Assembly (NCBI GenBank): GCA_022419385.1
Contig: JAJUBI010000005.1
Coordinates: 806,001 to 870,000, forward strand
Direction of reading: 5' to 3'
Source: Paraconiothyrium sp. Pb-2020
Lineage: Eukaryota > Ascomycota > Dothideomycetes > Pleosporales > Didymosphaeriaceae
Length of the DNA: 64,000 bases
Below the pieces are notes generated by a model. The model ran no database searches. It saw only the letters and a list, made by a program, of their open reading frames with translations, and was not told where the DNA came from. Shown here piece by piece: positions 23,953 through 34,680 of the stretch; position 1 is the stretch's first letter, and every line of letters begins with the position of its first letter. A program made the position numbers and the translations under genes.

Positions 23953-25129
23953 TCAACCACGCCATACCTTAGGTCCAGCACCCTGCCAGTTCTTCAACTC
24001 CTCCATGGGTTGATATGGTCTGAACAAAGCCTGAGGTAGCCAGATACCTTCTAGAATTAGCATACAACATGAGTCCGCTAGTTTCCATCTCAACTTACCA
24101 GGATCTTTAGCATCAAAAGCACCCGGAAAATGAGTGACAGGGCCGGGAATGCCTGTCAATAATGTTAATCATCCGACCTTTTTTGGTCAAGGAAGAGTAT
24201 TGCTACATACCTGTGCCTGAACCAGTAATCTCCACATGTGCACAAGCCTGATACATCTCTGTCGTCTTGTAGAAGCCTCCATTCTCCATATTCAGATGCT
24301 CAGCGCGGAGCAAGTACTTTCCCGGCGGGGTAGCAGCTGGGATAGTAAAGTTCATCTACAGGATTAGTCAGTGTTGATGTCCTCTTTAAAGTCGACGACA
24401 CTTACGATGCTGACTTCGGTGTCGGGCCTATAGTCCCAGTGGACGCCATCCGATGCCGGCTTTACGTCGATCTTGAACCTAAGAACGCTCCATTAGTCTC
24501 GAGCATGAGAGGCAAGAAGTTTACTTACCAATCACCGTCGCCCTTGTACTCATTCAAATCCACCGAGTCGGGGGCTTTCGACAACCACGCCGTCGCCGGG
24601 CCAGGGTGGTACATGTAGAAGCTGGGGTCGAACTTCATACATAGTCAACGATTCGCACTCATTCAATCAATTTCGGTGGGAATGCCTACATCACTCATAT
24701 CCTTGCTCTCATCTGAGCCGGTACGACTCTGTCCTGCCGCACCGAATCCAATGGTGCTCCCCGCAGCTACCTTGAGAGTCTTAACGGGAAACAAGGGGAG
24801 CGTGCCATTCTCGCCGCACATGGCGGCTTCGCCTGAGTAGTCCCAATTTGGAGCGAATTTCTGGGTGGTACTCGGACTGTGACGGGTCAGCGAGATGCGA
24901 AGAGTGGAGGCAAACATCTAGTCGAGCACATGATACGTACCGAATGTATTCCCACCGTTTCGAGATCACGCCATCAAGGACGGTGTAGGGGTAGCCATCT
25001 GTAGCGTCTCGTTAAATGGTGCCGATAGTGAGAAGACAGCCAAATAGAAAAAAATTACGTACAATGAGCGTTGACTTGTTGGGAAGTGACAAGAGCGAGG
25101 AGTGTAAGGTTTTGCAGGGAGAACTTCAT
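23953..25129 (-). CDS. AA9-family lytic polysaccharide monooxygenase-like protein
   Basis: Eight exons: 25129-25063, 24998-24941, 24876-24690, 24632-24529, 24478-24406, 24355-24211, 24152-24099 and 24050-23953, giving 261 residues. The signal peptide MKFSLQNLTLLALVTSQQVNA ends exactly before His22, the expected N-terminal histidine-brace residue (HYGYPYTVLDG, with an intron right after it). The second brace His is H113 in YMYHPGPATAWLSKAP, and the axial Tyr is Y198 in EMYQACAHVE. AA9 enzymes use copper and peroxide or oxygen to cleave cellulose or hemicellulose. The residue two before the axial Tyr, normally Gln (QxY), is Glu196 here, and the upstream second-sphere His of the ALH motif appears replaced (NME). 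Seven introns in 1.2 kb is dense for the family. No CBM1 is present. Confidence 0.85.
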
Positions 25130-25935
25130 AGTGACTTTAAGTGGTACGCAGATATTAGGTCACTTGGCTTGAGGTGTGGGAACGAACAGCAAGATGCCCG
25201 ATTCTTGCTCATGTTGAGGTTTTATAGCCTTCTCGATGTATGTATCGATCCGGAAGGAGAACGGTCTGGCAAGATATGACTCTCGTACGTATCGGTTCGT
25301 GTAAAGGCCGACTGCAGCTGCAGCACAGCTGCAGCACAGCTACATGGTAGTTTCTTCCATATTGATGTGCCTAGTATCCGTTCACTGGGTCCATGCAATG
25401 CAAAGCCTTGCTTGCTCCGTGTCGCATTGGCAGGATACTGCGAAGGAGGCCATGAAAAGTGCAGAAGGCAATGCATTTAGCCATATTAGGGTAGCATTGG
25501 CAACATGGTCCCCTCCCCTAAATTTTGACAAATAGTGAGAACGGGTGGGCAGATCAATTGTCCAAGATCAACTTCTGCTGCCATTGGTCATGTGGTAAGA
25601 AAATTGTTGTTGTCCGGATTAAAAGTACACTGCGGAGCAGCAGGTCATTATATCAAATCTTGAATAATATTGAAACCTCGAAGTCTGAGCAATGAAGACG
25701 TGATGTGTCGTAACCTTTATGGTCGTTACTGAGAAGCCAAGTAACAAGCGAGGAGTAGATCCCGAGAAGAACACCTCGTTTGTGACGCCTGGAGACTACG
25801 AGCAGAACCAAGATGACATTTCATGCTTGCCTACGTATGCCAGGATCTTGCCCCTAATTTTTTGCGCACCCGAGCTTTCACATTCTCAGCCCCACCAAGT
25901 TTGGCAGCGCAGCGCTCAATGCTCGATCAGTCATA
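25130..25935. other. Intergenic region
   Basis: Promoter side of the AA9 gene and 3' flank of the propeller gene. It contains the short GC-rich repeat at 25312-25341. No supported gene. Confidence 0.5.
25312..25341. repeat. Short CTGCAG palindrome and tandem 11-mer
   Basis: CTGCAGCTGCAG at 25312-25323 is a perfect palindrome. It is followed by GCAGCACAGCT twice in tandem (25320-25330, 25331-25341). It lies about 190 bp upstream of the AA9 start on the minus strand, so it may be regulatory or a slippage product. Confidence 0.7.
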
Positions 25936-27235
25936 TCAGATCTTCCAAAAGCGCACCGTGGAGTCTCCGTCCACAGTAACGGCGTACCCTTTTTTCCTCA
26001 AAAGATAAAAAGCGGATGGTCCCCATGAGTGAGCAGTGTTGTTAACTGTCCAGAGCCACTCGGTGTTCGATTCGAAATCGTAGAGGTACTTTCCATCGCG
26101 CCACTGCCAGGTGATCTTGTTACCATTATCGAGCCACGAGATGCCTGTAGCTTCTAAGTATCAATACACCACGACACGAATGCACGGGGTGCGACTTACC
26201 TATTGCAGGGTAATAGTCGTTAGTACTATCTACTTGCCAGGTCTGAGTGACCTCTTTAGATGGCACATTGTAGACGCGCAGCCTGCCATCGTCGGCAATG
26301 GCAATCTGTTCACTTGTAGGACTCCAGTCCAAGTATCGCGGCCAATCGTTGAAGCCCTTGATTTCGATGGGTGCAGCGGTGTAATTAGCGAGAGTGTAGA
26401 TCTGGACGGTATTGTTACTGCTACCGAGCGCAAAAGCGACGTATTTGCCGTCTGGAGAGAAGCGCGTGAGCCAATTTTGCGCTTTGGTCGCAGGGAACGA
26501 GAAGATCTTCTCGCCCGAGGTCGCATTCCACAGATCAGCTGTCTCTTCGTGCCAGCTCACAGACGCCAAATGAACGCCATCGGGAGCGAAGCTAAAGTCG
26601 GTGAGATCAGGTTGACCCTTCAAAGTGGCAATAGGGGTATTGTTGGTGGTCTCTAGGTCGTACACGTATCCGCTTGGGGAGACCAGCTTGCCTTGCTTGC
26701 TGATGGCGCCGATGGAGCCTTGGTAAACGATAGGCTGGCCAACCGGTTTCAGATCTGACCCGATGCGTTGACGTATGGTAGTTTTCGGGGTATCGTATTT
26801 GTATGACACGACGCCAGTGAACACATCGTAGCCGCCTTGTGTGGCCGGCCGGATGGTGAGGCCCACCGCGAGCTGCTTTTCTGTCACCTGAAAAGCAAAA
26901 CCGGACGCTGTAGCGTTCTTGTCCAGGTCAATGAATTCAACGTATGATCCATTGGTAATGGCGAGGTATTTCTCGTCGTTGGTGACTACAGCATTGAAGT
27001 TGTCATCTGGATCCGGTGTGTTGAGTTGATAGTGGAAGTCTTCGGAACCCCACTCCTTGGGGTAGCCCGAAGCCCATTTCGCGGTTACGTTGTTCTTCGC
27101 GAAGTCTGACTTCGTCTTGGGAACGATAACGTTGTTGACAAGTACTGTTTTGACGCCAGGGACCGCTGTTGAACGGACTGCTTCTAGCAAGCCCGCAGTC
27201 GCGAGAATAAGCTTAAAGGCCATAGTGAGCAACAT
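25936..27235 (-). CDS. Secreted beta-propeller (WD40-like) protein
   Basis: Two exons, 27235-26200 and 26144-25936, give 414 residues, or 410 if translation starts at the second Met at 27223. The signal peptide is MAFKLILATAGLLEAVRSTA. Blade-like repeats run throughout: NDEKYLAITNGSYVEFID, APDGVHLASVSWHEETADLW, SPDGKYVAFALGSSNNTVQI, SPTSEQIAIADDGRLRVY, and, after the intron, AVTVDGDSTVRFWKI. The SPDGKY/DLW pattern is that of WD40/TolB-like propellers, but this protein enters the secretory pathway and has many N-glycosylation sequons. The intron (GTAAGT...GACAG-like acceptor) adds the last blade; without it the frame ends after a meaningless tail. Ligand or enzymatic role is unknown. It is adjacent to and on the same strand as the AA9 gene. 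Confidence 0.8.
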
Positions 27236-28493
27236 AGCGACGGCTCAATTACAATGAATTCGCGATGATATGCTAACACAATTGATCAGTGTGGAGGAGT
27301 CGATTTTTTAATACGATCCCGCCCTAGCCCTGCATGCTGCTGGGCAGACATGCCTGGTTCGGTCGGCTATGTTATTACTCTCAGAGCACTAGCTGGCTGC
27401 TTCTTCTTCGGGCTTTTGCATGTGGCTGCCAGGAACACCCCAGGCCATAATGACATTGAATGTATGATAGGAAAGGAGAATATCCGACGCACGCCTTCAT
27501 AGAAAATAGCAAGATGTTTGGCAATACCTCGCATACCCGCATTCGCCAAGTTGCTCTCGATCCAGTCCGGCCCCTACGAGCTGCATCGATCATTAGGTCA
27601 GATATTGCGGACCTCTCCCATGTGCATATTATTCAGACCGGTCTCAGTCTCATATTAAGATGCGCTTTTGATCGTTGGGTAAAATGCCCTATATAGCTAG
27701 CCATCCATTTCAGTGATCATATACCGTGTCGCAATTTAGGTGAGAGTACCAATGCGCTGAAACATGGCGAATCGTAGTAAGAGAACATGAGCCCAGATGA
27801 GCTTCAACGCATAGGCAGTTAAAGAGTCAGATAACCGTTTCTCATGGTGCAGCAAGCCAATCTAAAGCATGGCACAATCCGATAGGTTGGACATCTCGTG
27901 AGGTGAAGGGACTTGTAGGCCATTCCGGCCCATCACATTGATGATGAGGCGAAGATCCGGGGTAGACGCCAATCTTGTTGTGGGACTATGAGGTCCACCG
28001 TGTCCAACCTGTCATAGTTTGCCTTTGGTCTTTCGACGATGAGCTCTTTTGCACTTCGCACGAGAGAAGCGGGGAACTGAATGTTGTACGACAGGTGCCA
28101 TGGTCGCGTGTATGCTGCAATGTTGGGAGGACGCGGTTCCGGTCGGGTGAAAGCTGAAATATGGAACCTTGTCGTGCGTCCTATTAAGTATTGTTGAAAA
28201 GATGCACTTCGCCATACTACATGGCTTGCTCGCCAACATGAACATTTTCAGAGAAGGTAGATTGTTATTGAGGAGAGATGTTAGGACGTTAAAGATAGAT
28301 ACACTGTACCAGTTACCCGAAAGGACTCTAGTGTTTTGCCCTTTACCTATTCGCGTTAGCTTCCTCGGGTTATTCTAACTCCCGCGCGTGGCTGTTCTAC
28401 GCAAACAAACCCATACGCCTGACCATTGTCGCGCATCGAGGATGTGCCAATGCAGCATGTAATCAGGAACGCCTGGCTCCGTGAACCGTATCT
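27236..28493. other. Intergenic region
   Basis: 1258 bp with only short, unsupported frames on both strands. Divergent promoters of the propeller gene and the Mg-chelatase-like gene lie at its ends. Confidence 0.5.
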
Positions 28494-29914
28494 ATGGACG
28501 AGGCAAGCGACCGCATTGCGGATAAGGTGCAGACTCTGAGCGATATTGAGCTTGCCGCGCTACTCTGCCTGATCACCGACCAGCATTGCATCATTGAAGG
28601 AGACAGGCAGTCGCTAGATGAAATAGACCATGAAATCAGGCTGGTATGGTACTAGGACGGAATATGCAGACCCATACTAAATTGAGCAGGTGGCACAGAA
28701 TGTTTTCCAGCTGACATGGGCGGTGCTGGATTGCTCGGAGAGCACCACCGTGGATGAATTTGGCACAGGCATACTCGTCGATGAGAGTGCCGGGGATTAT
28801 TTCAGTGTAGCTAATGAGGGTCTTAGGGACGATGTAGGTGATCAGAACTGTAGATGGTTCGGAGTAGGATGACGATCACTAAAATCTCCCAGGATCTAAG
28901 TTATACAGCACAAGCTGGATCAGCAAAGAAGTCGAACGGATGGAACCCAAGATCCTCTCGCCCTTGCAGCCCTTTGGACAGTCAAAAGATAGCAAATGTT
29001 GTTATTGCAAAGAACCTCAACCTAGCAAGCAGTCAGGTCCAGGTACAAGCTCTTGAGGTATCTACCAACTCGAAATTAATTATGAATCATTGTCCTAAAT
29101 GGCGGTCAGCTCATTCGCGGCAAGCGAAACTTCACGAGAACCGCCGTGCATGCGGCACCAAAGCCCTTTCTCTTCATTGCGTTAAACGTAGCGGGGACAG
29201 CTAGCCTATCTCTACATCTGGTGAGTCGGCACACGTCAATTTACTGGTGAAGCGTTATCTAACTCTCCACAGAATGACCAGCTCTTTATATCACATAGAC
29301 ACCAGATAGAAGACGGCTTTCCGAACCTCGAAGAATTACAAGGAAAAGAATCCGTCAACGAAGACAATGAATCGATGTCGTCCGTTGTCCGATCACCCCC
29401 GGAGGCCTTTGAGAAGGGAGAAGGCTCTGTGATATTCACAGGAGCGGTAATTTACCTTTGTCCCTCTCTCGACCACTTTGTTGACTTGATTCAGGAACTT
29501 AACGAGCTTTCAAGTCTCATAACAAAGGTGGCAATCAGTACAGAAGTACGAGCCTACCTGCACAATATAGTAGTCTTCATGAGATTGCATCGAGCGGTCG
29601 GAGGAGGTATATCAGCCATGGCGACACGGCATTTCGATTTGCTGTCGCAGTAAGCTTATCGATTTCTTCTTAATGACTGAGCTAACTTCGATAGTGCTCT
29701 TGCACCTCTGCATGGACTCTCTTACATCACGCCTGCCCTGGTCGCACTCGCAGCCCGAAAAGTATATCCACACCGAATACGGATAACAACTCCAGAAAAT
29801 GAACGAAGCTTGCAATGGGGGAGCTCGCTAGATGCTGTCAGGGCGGTTCTTGAAGGTGTTACGTCTGACGATGTGGTCGAAGAGGTGCTTCAATCTGTCG
29901 AGGTACCATTGTAA
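28494..29914 (+). CDS. Mg-chelatase-like AAA-lid protein lacking a P-loop
   Basis: Seven exons, 28494-28643, 28690-28833, 28893-29057, 29110-29220, 29273-29446, 29495-29649 and 29695-29914, give 372 residues. It belongs to a filamentous-fungal family related to Mg-chelatase subunit I: DIELAALLCLITDQHCIIEG, ANVVIAKNLNLASSQVQVQ, TRTAVHAAPKPFLFIALN, and the lid block TEVRAYLHNIVVFMRLHRAV with HFDLLSHALAPLHGLSYITP. I see no Walker A motif, so ATP hydrolysis is doubtful; fungi make no chlorophyll, so the role must differ. Introns are 45-59 bp. The fifth (29447-29494, 48 bp) is a multiple of three with no stop, so retention would insert 16 residues. The junction of exons 2 and 3 is the least certain. 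It ends about 260 bp before NAD kinase, on the same strand. Confidence 0.8.
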
Positions 29915-30114
29915 TATCAGCAAGCCTTTCTTAACATGCTATATGCGCATTATGCCAATAGAGGAGGTTGCTGATCAAGGGGATGAGTAACAATGCGGAA
30001 GGCTGATGTCATGCCTTGATTGGGTAAGGAGGGGCAAACTGATTGGCCTAAAACCCCGCATCGCGCCGGCGCGTCTCGTTCTGCTCTCTGTACCTGACAT
30101 CAATCCGCGCATGG

Positions 30115-30122
30115 TATAAAAG
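30115..30122 (+). promoter_or_regulatory. TATA box upstream of NAD kinase
   Basis: TATAAAAG lies 58 bp before the proposed NAD kinase start. This is close spacing and would give a short leader. Confidence 0.5.
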
Positions 30123-30172
30123 CGGTGCTGCGCTCGCTTATCTATTCAACTGGCTGTGTACCTTCGCCGGCC

Positions 30173-31799
30173 ATGGCTTCAGATTATTTTCTTCAGCAGG
30201 GCTTGGACCCGCAGATAACCGTTGAGGTAGACACGACTGCCTTGTCCCATGCGTCATTACATGTTCCAAAGCTAACATCCACTCTGAGGGCGATGCTGGA
30301 AGAAGCGATAGTAACAGTGTGCACAGCGATCAAGACGGTCAATTAGAGGTGCCGTAACCTTTATCTTTAATGGTGGCTAGGTTGATTGTCCTAGGTTGTC
30401 TTTGAACCCAACGACATTCGCCGTCGCAAATCATCACTCGTGCCTTCGACCGCACCACGCCCTGCGCATCGCCGCCAAAAGACGCAATGCTTTGTACATA
30501 CTCTCCTCGAGAAGCCCGATGGTATCTCGGAAAAGGACTGCAGTGTGTCATATGAAGGCCTGGCGCAGGAGCGCATGCTGGACAAAGACCCACACGATCT
30601 CGCCGAAGAGTCACATCATTCGCGTCTTCTGACGAAAAAGCAAATATCGGATATGGCGTTCGGTATAAGAGAGCTTTCCAAGAAGCTGGCACAGATACGG
30701 ATAAAGCTACATGTGCGCAACATTTTTATACTCGCAAAGGCGCATGACGAGACTTTAATAATACATACACGCGAGACGGTACACTGGCTTCTGACCAAGA
30801 ACCCTGCGTACAGGGTGTACGTCGAAAAAACGCTGGAGCAGAATAAGCTTTTCGACGCAAAAGGCTTGCTGGAGCGGGACTCGTCGTTCGAAGGCAGGTT
30901 AAGATTTTGGACAAATGAGCTGTGCCACGACAAGCCGCAGACCTTCGACATTGCGCTCGCGGTAAGCTTACTGCGTCAAAAGTTCAGATTGCGAAACTAA
31001 TCCATCGCAGCTTGGTGGCGACGGCACTGTTCTCTACGCATCATGGCTGTTCCAGCGGATCGTTCCCCCGGTCCTCGCCTTCTCCTTAGGCTCCCTCGGC
31101 TTCCTGACCAAATTCGACTACGAACAATACCCTCAAACTTTGACCCGCGCCTTCGATGAAGGCATCACCGTAAGTCTCCGCCTCCGCTTCGAAGCGACCA
31201 TCATGCGCTCGCAGAACCGCGAGCGCGACAACGAGAAACGTGATCTCGTCGAAGAGCTCATCGGTGAAGAAAGCGAAGACCATCACAAGCACAGCCCTGA
31301 CAGCACGCACAACATCCTCAATGAAGTTGTCGTGGATCGGGGTCCTAACCCGACTATGTCAAGCATCGAGCTGTTCGGTGATGATGAGCACTTCACTACG
31401 GTTCAGGCAGACGGTATTTGCGTCTCAACACCCACCGGAAGTACAGCATACAACCTCGCGGCGGGCGGCTCGCTTTGCCACCCAGACAACCCCGTTATCT
31501 TAGTCACTGCCATTTGCGCACATACGCTCTCATTCCGCCCTATTATCCTTCCCGATACCATCGTTCTACGTGCTGGTGTACCCTACGATGCAAGAACAAG
31601 CTCATGGGCGAGTTTTGACGGAAGGGAACGCGTAGAGCTGAAGCCGGGAGACTATGTCACGATTAGTGCGTCGAGATTTCCGTTCCCGAGCGTGTTGCCG
31701 CTGGAGAGGAAGAGTAAGGACTGGATAGACAGTATCTCGAGGACGTTGCAGTGGAATAGTAGACAGAGGCAGAAAAGCTTCAAGGAGTGGACATCATGA
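30173..31799 (+). CDS. NAD(+) kinase (Utr1/Yef1 type)
   Basis: Proposed exons 30173-30226, 30289-30348, 30395-30961 and 31011-31799 give 489 residues. NAD kinase phosphorylates NAD(H) to NADP(H). The nucleotide-binding GGDGT lies just after the intron (LGGDGTVLYASWLFQ), followed by PPVLAFSLGSLGFLTKF. The substrate motif is NEVVVDRGPNP, and the Gly-rich ADGICVSTPTGSTAYNLAAGG and FRPIILPD complete the catalytic domain (about 260-470). The N-terminal third is a Ser/Asp-rich extension typical of fungal cytosolic NAD kinases. The catalytic exons are certain. The first two small exons rest on splice signals and frame only; an alternative is a start inside exon 3. Confidence 0.88.
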
Positions 31800-31980
31800 C
31801 GCTTGAGCTGAGATAGAGGTTCGATTACTTTGGGTAGGTAAATCAGGGGTATTAGATCAATGCACCTCAAACGAAAACAATACACGTATTCCTAGCATGA
31901 AATGGTTCTGACTGAACGGCTTCTCATTCAAGAATCATAAGACTTTCCTCTGATTCGAAGACCATACGCTTTTCTTGCGT

Positions 31981-33219
31981 TCATGAAGCAGCCGCGCGCT
32001 CTGCTTCCTGTTTTTTCGCTGCCCATAGCTTCTCCTTGCTGATACCCTCCAGGATCTTGTCGGCGCCCTTGTCCAGCAGAATTCTCGCAACATCTCTGCC
32101 CAGATCCTCTGCCTCTTCCGTTGACCTGACTTTTCGCGCCGTTTCGTATTCTACGTGCTCCTTGCCGTCTACACTCACAACAAGTGTCTTGAGCACGAGC
32201 TCTTGGTCATCCAGATCGGGCTCGGGCTCTTCAAGCGGCTGTCCATGCTTGTCGAAATCCTTCGGAGGCTGAATGCCAATAGCTAGCCCTTTCCCACCCC
32301 GCCACGATGTCTCCACACCAATAGGCACACTGCAACCTCCTTCAAGCGCGCGTAGAAGCGCACGTTCAGCTGAGCATGCCCGTGTCGTCTTCTCACACTT
32401 GATCTTCGAAATAAGCTCCTGCATTTTGTCGTCGTCTTTGCGGATCTCGAGCGCCAGCGCTCCCTGTCCTACCGCGTGCAGCATGCCACCATTGCCACTT
32501 GTGAGGTATTGCGTTATTCTGTTTTCCCAACCCATGCGCTTGATGCCCGCCGCAGCGAGGATAATTGCGGCGTATGGCGAGTCTTCAGCGTCGAGCTTGG
32601 CCAACCGCGTCCCGACGTTGCCTCTGAGGTCAGCGAACTTTAGCTCCGGGTATAGGCGGCGCAATTGAGCGGACCGGCGAACAGACGATGTTCCTATCGT
32701 TGAGCCTGCTGGGAGGGTAGCCAATATTGTGTCTTTGGGGAGGCGTGGAGAGACGATCAGGACGTCGCGGGGGTCTTCGCGCTCGAGGATGACGCCGACT
32801 TTGAGGTCGTCGGGGAGTTGGGTGGGCATATCTGGGTCAGTGGTCAGCTATATCACTGATCATACATGCATTGGGGGCTTACCTTTCAGACAATGCTGGA
32901 TCATGTCCAACTCGCCCGCCGCCAGCATAGCTTCCAGCTCACCGGTCCACAAGCTCTTCGCATTCTCGCCTTGGCTCAGAATTTGCAGCGGCGTGACCTT
33001 GTCTTTGTCGCCCTGCGCCAGCACTGGGCAAATCTCATACGTCCTGTCTGGATGCACCTTCTTCAGCTGTGCTTCTATCCATCGCGCCTGCACCTGTGCG
33101 AGCGCTGAACGGCGCGTGCCGATTTTGATGGTAGGAAACTGCGTGCTCGCTGACGTGTTGGCCGTTTCTGGAGCGGATTGAGAGGGCGCTGAAAGATCTG
33201 TAGCTGTTGCTTGAGCCAT
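31981..33219 (-). CDS. HEM3: Hydroxymethylbilane synthase (porphobilinogen deaminase)
   Basis: Two exons, 33219-32883 and 32831-31981, give 395 residues. The enzyme condenses four porphobilinogen molecules to hydroxymethylbilane, the third step of haem synthesis, in the cytosol. Hallmarks are IKIGTRRSALAQVQARWIEA at the N-terminus, GELDMIQHCLK, the substrate-binding TIGTSSVRRSAQLRRLYP, FADLRGNVGTRLAKLD and EGGCSVPIGV, whose Cys (about residue 279) carries the dipyrromethane cofactor. The 51-bp intron joins LK|DMPTQLPDDL in phase. It is convergent with NAD kinase, with only 181 bp between the stops. Confidence 0.96.
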
Positions 33220-33496
33220 TGCGAAACTCAGGGGAGTGGCAAGGTGATGTGAAGGTAGGATGGAGAGTCTGAGGTGGGCTGGCGGTGGGCTGGCGGGGCA
33301 GTTTTACGCGCAAGAACAACCGGCCAGTGACGCAGGTCGGCCGCAATTTGCAGGGTCCACTGTGAGCCATCTTCACCCCAACACTCACGGAAGCATGTAA
33401 AGTATCTGAATAAGACTGGCTTCGTTTTGGAATGTCTCGCTATTGCAATTCTACTTCCAATGTAAAGCCTCACTCTCTACAGATATGAGTCTTCAT

Positions 33497-33967
33497 CTAT
33501 GATGTTCCCGAACATGCAACGAAATTGTTTCCGCTTGCGCCTGTATGAGTGATCTCGCCAGCGCGCTCTCCGTTGGAATTGAATACGACACGGTCAGCAC
33601 CGGGCGAGCCTTGGACTTGTTAGTGCGGTACGTCTCGGAGCATGGTTTGAAACCTACCGCCACTGTATGTGCCGCTGGTCAAGAGAGGGAACTCGTAGTA
33701 AGGTCCAGATACGGGGAAGTCGAAACCCTCGTAGTTGTTGTATTGATGAGGATAGGTAGAAGAACCGGCAGTGTCTCCTGACTGGACATAGTCGTAGCCG
33801 GCGCTGTCTGCAGCAGCCACCTGGTCAGACGTGTAGCATTTCGAGCCACACTGGACGTCGCATTGCCTCTTGACGATCTCAAGGCTCTCAGCAGGAGCCT
33901 CGATATTGGAGGTGGGAAGCGCGAACGCGACGGATGCAGCGAGGAGGAGGCTAGAAATGAACTTCAT
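33497..33967 (-). CDS. Secreted guanyl-specific ribonuclease, T1/N1 family
   Basis: Two exons, 33967-33658 and 33609-33497, give 140 residues. The signal peptide is MKFISSLLLAASVAFA, followed by a short propeptide ending in the Kex2-like dibasic site KR just before QCDVQCGSKCY. T1-family catalytic positions are all visible: His in STYPHQYNNYEGFDFP, Glu in YYEFPLLTSG, Arg in SPGADRVVFN (created by the 48-bp intron junction) and His in ITHTGASGNNFVAC. These RNases cleave single-stranded RNA after G, and many are secreted as nutrient-scavenging or host-directed enzymes. It has no ribotoxin-type insertion. A typical length and intact catalytic set suggest it is active. Confidence 0.95.
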
Positions 33968-34680
33968 GGTGTCGGTTCCTAGCTGAATAGCGAGGGACTG
34001 TCTGAAAAAACGAAGGATGATGGACTAATCTGACGATTCGGCCTGTCCTCCCATCGATGTCCCCAGCCAGAACTATATACTCTCACAACGACCCTGAGCC
34101 GGTTGGTCGGCTCGGGAACGTCCTCCCCTGGTCCTTGATCTTCAAGCTTCACGATAATTGTTCTACCCAGTATTGAACATCATTGGTGGTTTCATTCGTC
34201 CTAACCGGACTACATTCCAAGGTCGTCCGTAGTGGTGCAGTTTCGACGAAACCGAACAGGAAGGTCTCTTGGCATAGCTTCGAAACCACAAATTGAAGAA
34301 CGCTGTTCGGCTTCAACGCCAGCAAGCACATGTGTCACATTGATAGGCTGTTCAGACACGACGATCACCGAGCCTTGAATTTGAGCTCATACAGGCTAGC
34401 TGTTTCTGGAAGGTACCGCAGATCAGTGCATGGAGGCTCAGCTTTGGTGGTGTATGTTTAGTCCTGTCTCATATTACACGTTCTACCCCCGACAGCATTC
34501 GAGCACGTGTGCATCTGACTTGGCATTATTGCTTGGTTCCCTTCGCAAGGTATGGAGTGGGGCATATCCTATCCTTCCTAGGCAGCCAATTCCCGCGGAC
34601 CAAACCAACTTCAGCTTGGAAGATTACAACCACCAAACGTCCACTGACCAAAGCGGCTTCCTCGGATACCGTATATTATA
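33968..34680. other. Divergent intergenic region
   Basis: 713 bp between the RNase and the second HET gene. An AT-rich GTATATTATA runs up to the HET ATG at 34681, too close to act as a TATA box. No supported gene. Confidence 0.5.
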
